Shown here piece after piece: positions 4,663 to 8,834 of a DNA stretch of 8,834 nucleotides. The notes beneath the pieces were generated by a model. It was given only the letters and a program-made list of their open reading frames with translations, was not told where the DNA came from and made no database searches. Where the stretch lies: positions 1 to 8,834 of the forward strand of contig JAFAWC010000668.1 in NCBI GenBank assembly GCA_019242135.1, given 5' to 3'. The DNA is from Mycobacteriaceae bacterium (GTDB lineage Bacteria > Actinomycetota > Actinomycetes > Mycobacteriales > Mycobacteriaceae). The translations under genes and the position numbers were made by a program. How positions within the stretch are numbered: position 1 is the stretch's first letter; each line of letters starts with the position of its first letter.

Positions 4663-5910
4663 GTGCCGGCGCCCGAGTCCACCGCATGCGTGATCGCCGG
4701 GGGCGGGCCAGCCGGCATGGTGCTGGGGCTGTTGCTCGCCCGGGCCGGCGTCCCGGTGGTGGTGATGGAGAAGCACGCCGACTTTCTGCGTGACTTCCGC
4801 GGTGACACCGTGCACGCGAGCACGCTGCGCCTGCTCGACGAGCTGGGGTTGGGTCCGCAGTTCGCGCAGATGCCGCACCGAGTGATCGACAGCATCCGCA
4901 TGGAAGTTCAAGATGTACCCGTCGAGTTGAGCCTGCGCACGCTGCCGGGTGCGCACAAGCACATCGCGCTCGTGCCGCAGTGGGACTTCCTCGAGTTGCT
5001 GGCCACCGCCGCCGAGGCGGAGCCGACGTTCACGCTGATGCGCAGCACCGAGGTGCTTGGTCCACTGAAGCGCAACAGCCGAGTCGTCGGCGTACGGTAC
5101 CGCAGCGATGACGGCGAAACGCGCGAGATGCACGCGCAGTTGACCGTGGCGTGTGACGGCCGGTCATCGACGTTGCGTTCGTCGATGGGATTGGTTCCCA
5201 GGGGTTTTGGAGCCCCGATGGATGTGTGGTGGTTCCGATTGCCGCGCACGGGCGGCGACCGCAAGGGCCTCAACGGCGTGTTCCGTTCGGGCCATGCCTG
5301 CGTCGTGATCGACCGAGGCGATTACTACCAGATTGCCTACATCATCCCGAAGGGCGCGGACAGCGCGATGCGCGCCGAGGGTGTGGAGGCGTTGCGGCGC
5401 CAGGTCGTGCAGCTGGTGCCGTGGCTGTCGGACCGGGTCGATGCGATCTCGTCGCTGGATGACGTGAAATTACTTGACGTGCAACTGAATCGGCTGAGGA
5501 GCTGGTACCTCGACGGGTTGTTGTTGATCGGCGACGCCGCGCATGCCATGTCACCTGTCGGCGGGGTCGGGATCAACCTCGCGGTAGCCGACGCGGTCGC
5601 CGCGGCGGCCATCCTCGCCGGACCGCTGCACAACGGGGACCTGAAGCGGTCCCAGCTGGCGCGTGTGCAGATGCGACGTTGGCTGCCTGCGGCACTGATT
5701 CAAGCCGCGCAGCGGATCATTCACGCCCGAGTCATCGCCGAAGCCATCCATGAGGATCTCGACCAACCGCCGAAACCGCCACTGGCGCTGCGGGTGCTGA
5801 GCAGGTTGCCGGCCCTGGGCGCGATCCTGGCTTACGGGATCGCGATCGGCCCGCTGCCCGAGCACGCGCCCGCGTTCGCCCGGCGATCGATTGACCACTC
5901 TGGCCGTTGA
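4663..5910 (+). CDS. FAD-dependent monooxygenase (aromatic hydroxylase/UbiH-like family)
   Basis: A 415-residue flavoprotein of the class A monooxygenase family, which uses NAD(P)H and oxygen to hydroxylate organic, often aromatic, substrates. The three family fingerprints are present: dinucleotide-binding GGGPAG (13-18) with ribose-binding Glu36; the DG motif, CDGRSS (164-169); and the FAD-contacting GD motif, GDAAHAMSPVGGVGINLAVADA (from Gly290, with Pro298). RGDTVHASTLRLLDELGL (46-63) is typical of the hydroxylase branch. The C-terminal 80 residues are less conserved helical sequence. The GTG start at 4663 puts the first beta-strand at residue 8, as expected, and has a -10 element 6 nt upstream. 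The substrate cannot be read from the sequence; membrane-lipid, quinone-like or xenobiotic substrates are all possible. It precedes the GH15 gene by 37 nt on the same strand, so the two may be co-transcribed. Confidence 0.88.
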   Translation: MPAPESTACVIAGGGPAGMVLGLLLARAGVPVVVMEKHADFLRDFRGDTVHASTLRLLDELGLGPQFAQMPHRVIDSIRMEVQDVPVELSLRTLPGAHKHIALVPQWDFLELLATAAEAEPTFTLMRSTEVLGPLKRNSRVVGVRYRSDDGETREMHAQLTVACDGRSSTLRSSMGLVPRGFGAPMDVWWFRLPRTGGDRKGLNGVFRSGHACVVIDRGDYYQIAYIIPKGADSAMRAEGVEALRRQVVQLVPWLSDRVDAISSLDDVKLLDVQLNRLRSWYLDGLLLIGDAAHAMSPVGGVGINLAVADAVAAAAILAGPLHNGDLKRSQLARVQMRRWLPAALIQAAQRIIHARVIAEAIHEDLDQPPKPPLALRVLSRLPALGAILAYGIAIGPLPEHAPAFARRSIDHSGR

Positions 5911-5935
5911 GTAGACGAAAACCGCGTCGAGAGCA

Positions 5936-5941
5936 GATGAT
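5936..5941 (+). promoter_or_regulatory. Possible -10 element of the GH15 gene
   Basis: GATGAT lies exactly 6 nt (GGGCGC) before ATG 5948 in the 37-nt gap after the monooxygenase stop, where no Shine-Dalgarno is visible. It matches TATAAT at four of six positions but lacks the first T, so this is only a weak suggestion of a leaderless start. Confidence 0.25.
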
Positions 5942-5947
5942 GGGCGC

Positions 5948-7939
5948 ATGGTTCTGAGCGCCGAGCCCGCCGAGGAGGCGCACGAGGCCGGGTTTTCCTC
6001 GACCAGCCCGGTGCCGTATATCCAGAGCTCGTCGAGCCGGAACCCGTTCCCCCCGATCGCCGACTATGCGTTCCTGTCGGACTGCGAGACCACCTGCCTG
6101 ATCAGCTCGAGCGGTTCGGTCGAATGGCTGTGCGTGCCGCGGCCGGATTCCCCCAGCGTGTTCGGTGCGGTCCTGGACCGGGCCGCCGGTCATTTTCGGC
6201 TGAGCCCGTACGGGGTGTCGGTGCCGGCGGCGCGGCGCTACTTGCCGGGCAGCCTCATCCTGGAGACCACGTGGCAGACCCACACCGGGTGGATGATCGT
6301 GCGTGACGCGCTGGTCATGGGCGCCTGGCACGACATCGAGGCGCGCTCGCGAACTCACCGACGCACGCCGATGGACTGGGATGCCGAGCACATTCTGCTG
6401 CGCACCGTGCGCTGCGTCAGCGGCACCGTCGAGATGGTGCTCAACTGTGAGCCGTCGTTTGACTACCACCGCATCAGCGCCACATGGGAGTATTCCGGGC
6501 CGGCCTACGGCGAGGCGATCGCCCGGGCTAAACGCGACCCGGATGGGCATCCACATCTGAAGCTGACAACCAACCTGCGGATCGGGCTGGAAGGCCGCGA
6601 GGCCCGGGCGCGGACGCGGCTGAAGGAAGGCGACAACGTCTTCGTGGCGCTGAGCTGGTCGCGGCATCCCGCGCCGCAGACCTACGACGAGGCCGCCGAC
6701 AAGATGTGGAACACCAGCGAATGCTGGCGCCAGTGGATCAACATCGGGGATTTCCCGGACCACCCGTGGCGGTCGTACCTGCAGCGCAGCGCGTTGACTC
6801 TGAAGGGGCTGACATACTCGCCGACCGGCGCGCTGCTGGCGGCCAGCACGACGTCGTTGCCCGAAACACCTCAGGGCGAACGTAACTGGGACTATCGCTA
6901 TGCGTGGGTGCGGGACTCGACCTTCGCGCTGTGGGGCCTGTACACGCTCGGGCTCGACCGTGAGGCCGACGACTTCTTCTCGTTCATCGCCGACGTGTCC
7001 GGGGCGAACAACGGCGAACGCCATCCGCTGCAGGTGATGTACGCCGTCGGCGGGGAGCGCACGCTGGTCGAAGAGGAACTGACGCACCTGTCCGGCTACG
7101 ACGGTGCCCGCCCGGTTCGAGTCGGTAACGGCGCGTACAACCAAACCCAGCACGACATTTGGGGCACCATGCTGGATTCGGTGTACCTGCACGCCAAGTC
7201 CCGTGAACAGATCCCCGAGTCGTTGTGGCCGGTGCTGAAGAACCAGGTCGAGGAGGCAATCAAGCACTGGCGCGAGCCCGACCGCGGGATCTGGGAGGTG
7301 CGCGGCGAACCTGCGCACTTCACGTCGTCAAAGATCATGTGCTGGGTGGCCCTGGACCGCGGCGCCAAACTGGCCGAGCTGCAGGGCGAGAGGACCTACG
7401 CGCAGCAGTGGCGGGTGATCGCCGAGGAGATCAAGGCCGACGTGCTTACGCACGGCGTCGACTCGCGCGGCGTTTTAACCCAGCGCTACGACTCCGACGC
7501 GCTGGACGGGTCGTTGCTGCTGGCGGTGCTGACCCGGTTCCTGCCGCCCGACGATGTGCGGATCCGCAAGACCGTGCTGGCGATCGCCGACGAACTGACG
7601 CAGGACGGGTTGGTGTTGCGGTACCGCGTCGAGCAGACAGACGACGGCCTGGCCGGCGAGGAGGGCACGTTCACGATCTGCTCCTTCTGGCTGGTGTCTG
7701 CGCTCGTGGAGATCGGTGAGATCAGCCGGGCCAGGCACCTGTGCGAACGGCTGTTGTCCTATGCGAGCCCGTTGCGTCTGTACGCCGAGGAAATCGAGCC
7801 CCGCACAGGGCGGCATCTGGGCAACTTCCCGCAGGCGTTCACGCATCTGGCGTTGATCAACGCCGTGGTGCACGTGATCCGCGCCGAGGAAGAGGCCGAC
7901 AGCACCGGCGTGTTCGTGCCGGCTAACGCGCCGATGTAG
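5948..7939 (+). CDS. GH15-family glycoside hydrolase, trehalase-type (Rv2402-like)
   Basis: A 663-residue cytoplasmic protein of glycoside hydrolase family 15; no signal peptide is evident. It matches, as I remember it, M. tuberculosis Rv2402 almost throughout. The mycobacterial enzyme of this family has been characterised as a phosphate- and magnesium-dependent trehalase, splitting trehalose to two glucoses. Residues 1-30 are a variable Ser/Pro-rich leader. The N-terminal beta-sandwich begins near NPFPPIADYAFLSDCETT (32-49), and the (alpha/alpha)6 barrel carries GERNWDYRYAWVRDST (310-325). The EPDRGIWEVRGEP segment (443-455) holds the likely general acid Glu450, and YAEEIEPRTGRHLGNFPQAF (612-631) the likely base at Glu614/615. 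Trehalose recycling links it to mycobacterial cell-wall metabolism, with no clear tie to the sulfur genes. Its TAG abuts the lepA stop with no base between. Confidence 0.9.
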   Translation: MVLSAEPAEEAHEAGFSSTSPVPYIQSSSSRNPFPPIADYAFLSDCETTCLISSSGSVEWLCVPRPDSPSVFGAVLDRAAGHFRLSPYGVSVPAARRYLPGSLILETTWQTHTGWMIVRDALVMGAWHDIEARSRTHRRTPMDWDAEHILLRTVRCVSGTVEMVLNCEPSFDYHRISATWEYSGPAYGEAIARAKRDPDGHPHLKLTTNLRIGLEGREARARTRLKEGDNVFVALSWSRHPAPQTYDEAADKMWNTSECWRQWINIGDFPDHPWRSYLQRSALTLKGLTYSPTGALLAASTTSLPETPQGERNWDYRYAWVRDSTFALWGLYTLGLDREADDFFSFIADVSGANNGERHPLQVMYAVGGERTLVEEELTHLSGYDGARPVRVGNGAYNQTQHDIWGTMLDSVYLHAKSREQIPESLWPVLKNQVEEAIKHWREPDRGIWEVRGEPAHFTSSKIMCWVALDRGAKLAELQGERTYAQQWRVIAEEIKADVLTHGVDSRGVLTQRYDSDALDGSLLLAVLTRFLPPDDVRIRKTVLAIADELTQDGLVLRYRVEQTDDGLAGEEGTFTICSFWLVSALVEIGEISRARHLCERLLSYASPLRLYAEEIEPRTGRHLGNFPQAFTHLALINAVVHVIRAEEEADSTGVFVPANAPM

Positions 7940-8834
7940 TTATTTCTTTGCTTTGTCCGCACCGGCGTCGGTTGACAGGGCGGCGACGAACGCTTCCTGC
8001 GGAACGTCGACGCGACCGATCGTCTTCATCCGCTTCTTACCCTCTTTCTGCTTTTCGAGCAGCTTGCGTTTGCGGGTGATGTCGCCGCCGTAACACTTGG
8101 ACAGCACATCCTTGCGCAACGCGCGGATGTTTTCCCGGGCAATGATTTTCGAGCCGATGGCGGCCTGAACGGGAACCTCGAACTGCTGTCGGGGAATCAG
8201 CTCCTTGAGTTTCTGAGTCATCTTGCGGCCGTAATCGGCGGCGGCGTCACGGTGCACAATCGCGCTGAACGCGTCCACCGGCTCGCCCTGCAGCAGGATG
8301 TCGACCTTCACGAGGTCGGCTTCCTGCTCACCAGCGTCCTCGTAATCCAGGCTTGCGTATCCGCGGGTGCGCGACTTCAGCGCATCGAAGAAGTCGAAGA
8401 TGATCTCGCCCAACGGCATCGTGTAACGCAGCTCCACGCGTTCGGGCGACAGGTAGTCCATGCCGCCGAGTTCGCCGCGGCGGGACTGGCACAGCTCCAT
8501 GATCGTGCCGATGAACTCACTGGGCGCGATGATGGTGGTCTTGACGACCGGCTCGTACACCGTGCGGATCTTGCCCGCAGGCCAGTCCGACGGGTTCGTC
8601 ACGATCGTCTCGCCGCCGTCCTCGAGCAGCACCCGGTACACGACGTTGGGTGACGTTGAGATCAAGTCCAGGTCGAACTCGCGCTCAAGCCGTTCCCGGG
8701 TGATCTCCATGTGCAGGAGCCCCAGAAAGCCGCAGCGGAAACCGAACCCGAGCGCCGCCGACGTTTCCATCTCGAACGTGAAGCTCGCATCGTTGAGGCG
8801 CAGCCTGCCCATCGCAGCACGCAAGGTCTCGAAG
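7940..8834 (-). CDS. lepA: Elongation factor 4 (LepA), C-terminal half (5' end outside window)
   Basis: The reading frame continues past the right edge; 297 residues from [20 protein letters not shown] to the TAA at 7942-7940 are present, against about 650 for the whole protein. The GTPase domain is outside the window. Visible are the conserved [38 protein letters not shown] (EF-G domain V-like), and the LepA-specific C-terminal domain with [38 protein letters not shown] and [17 protein letters not shown]. LepA is a ribosome-binding GTPase that acts on elongating or assembling ribosomes at the membrane-cytosol boundary. The short Lys/Asp-rich tail after the last motif is ordinary. In M. tuberculosis lppR separates this gene from Rv2402; here it is absent. 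Confidence 0.96.
   Translation of the reverse strand, partial: FETLRAAMGRLRLNDASFTFEMETSAALGFGFRCGFLGLLHMEITRERLEREFDLDLISTSPNVVYRVLLEDGGETIVTNPSDWPAGKIRTVYEPVVKTTIIAPSEFIGTIMELCQSRRGELGGMDYLSPERVELRYTMPLGEIIFDFFDALKSRTRGYASLDYEDAGEQEADLVKVDILLQGEPVDAFSAIVHRDAAADYGRKMTQKLKELIPRQQFEVPVQAAIGSKIIARENIRALRKDVLSKCYGGDITRKRKLLEKQKEGKKRMKTIGRVDVPQEAFVAALSTDAGADKAKK

Noticed and set aside
4601..4687. 29-residue upstream extension of the 65-aa membrane protein
   Set aside because: It would overlap the divergent monooxygenase start and promoter; the added residues are Pro/Arg-rich, and the internal ATG has a well-spaced promoter.
5732..7318. 528-codon open frame on the minus strand opposite the monooxygenase end and GH15 gene
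   Set aside because: It lies antisense to two well-recognised genes, is rich in Arg/Pro/Gly as GC-rich shadow frames are, and shows no family motif.

Overview
This is a high-GC actinobacterial chromosome segment, almost certainly from a mycobacterium. The genes match, in sequence as far as I remember it and in order, the M. tuberculosis neighbourhood Rv2393 (che1) / Rv2397c-Rv2400c (cysA1, cysW, cysT, subI) / Rv2401A / Rv2402 / Rv2404c (lepA). Three features point to a non-tuberculous or environmental species: che1 lies directly against cysA, an FAD monooxygenase sits before the Rv2402-type gene, and lppR is missing before lepA. All identifications come from reading the translations and from memory of the families; no search was run.

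Layout. 1-201 (+) is the 3' end of a CbiX/SirB-type (sirohydro)chlorin chelatase, which would make siroheme for sulfite reductase. 252-4009 (-) is the sulfate uptake operon, transcribed subI > cysT > cysW > cysA. Four-base stop/start overlaps join subI-cysT and cysT-cysW, and a 19-nt gap with a strong ribosome binding site precedes cysA. 4010-4402 is a roughly 390-bp regulatory stretch. 4403-4600 (-) encodes a 65-residue membrane protein. 4663-5910 (+) is an FAD-dependent monooxygenase and 5948-7939 (+) a GH15-family trehalase-like glycoside hydrolase. 7940-8834 (-) is the C-terminal half of lepA (elongation factor 4), cut by the window edge.

The most interesting part is the 390-bp stretch. 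On the minus strand, 211 nt before subI, an extended -10 promoter (TAGGCT) lies 7 nt before an ATG. That ATG opens a 30-codon leaderless reading frame ending His-Cys-Cys-Arg-stop. This is the architecture of the mycobacterial polycysteine leaderless short ORFs, which act as cysteine-responsive attenuators. The RNA between this peptide and subI can form competing stems, including one that directly pairs the subI Shine-Dalgarno. The same stretch holds an unlisted 25-codon single-membrane-span microprotein (4308-4385), a perfect 14-bp tandem duplication and a cluster of CGGTC microrepeats.

How the parts fit: the left half is assimilatory sulfur metabolism (siroheme synthesis and sulfate import), with import apparently sensing charged Cys-tRNA through the leader peptide. 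The right half is a divergently oriented monooxygenase and trehalase-like pair with no obvious link to sulfur, followed by a translation factor gene converging on it with abutting stop codons.
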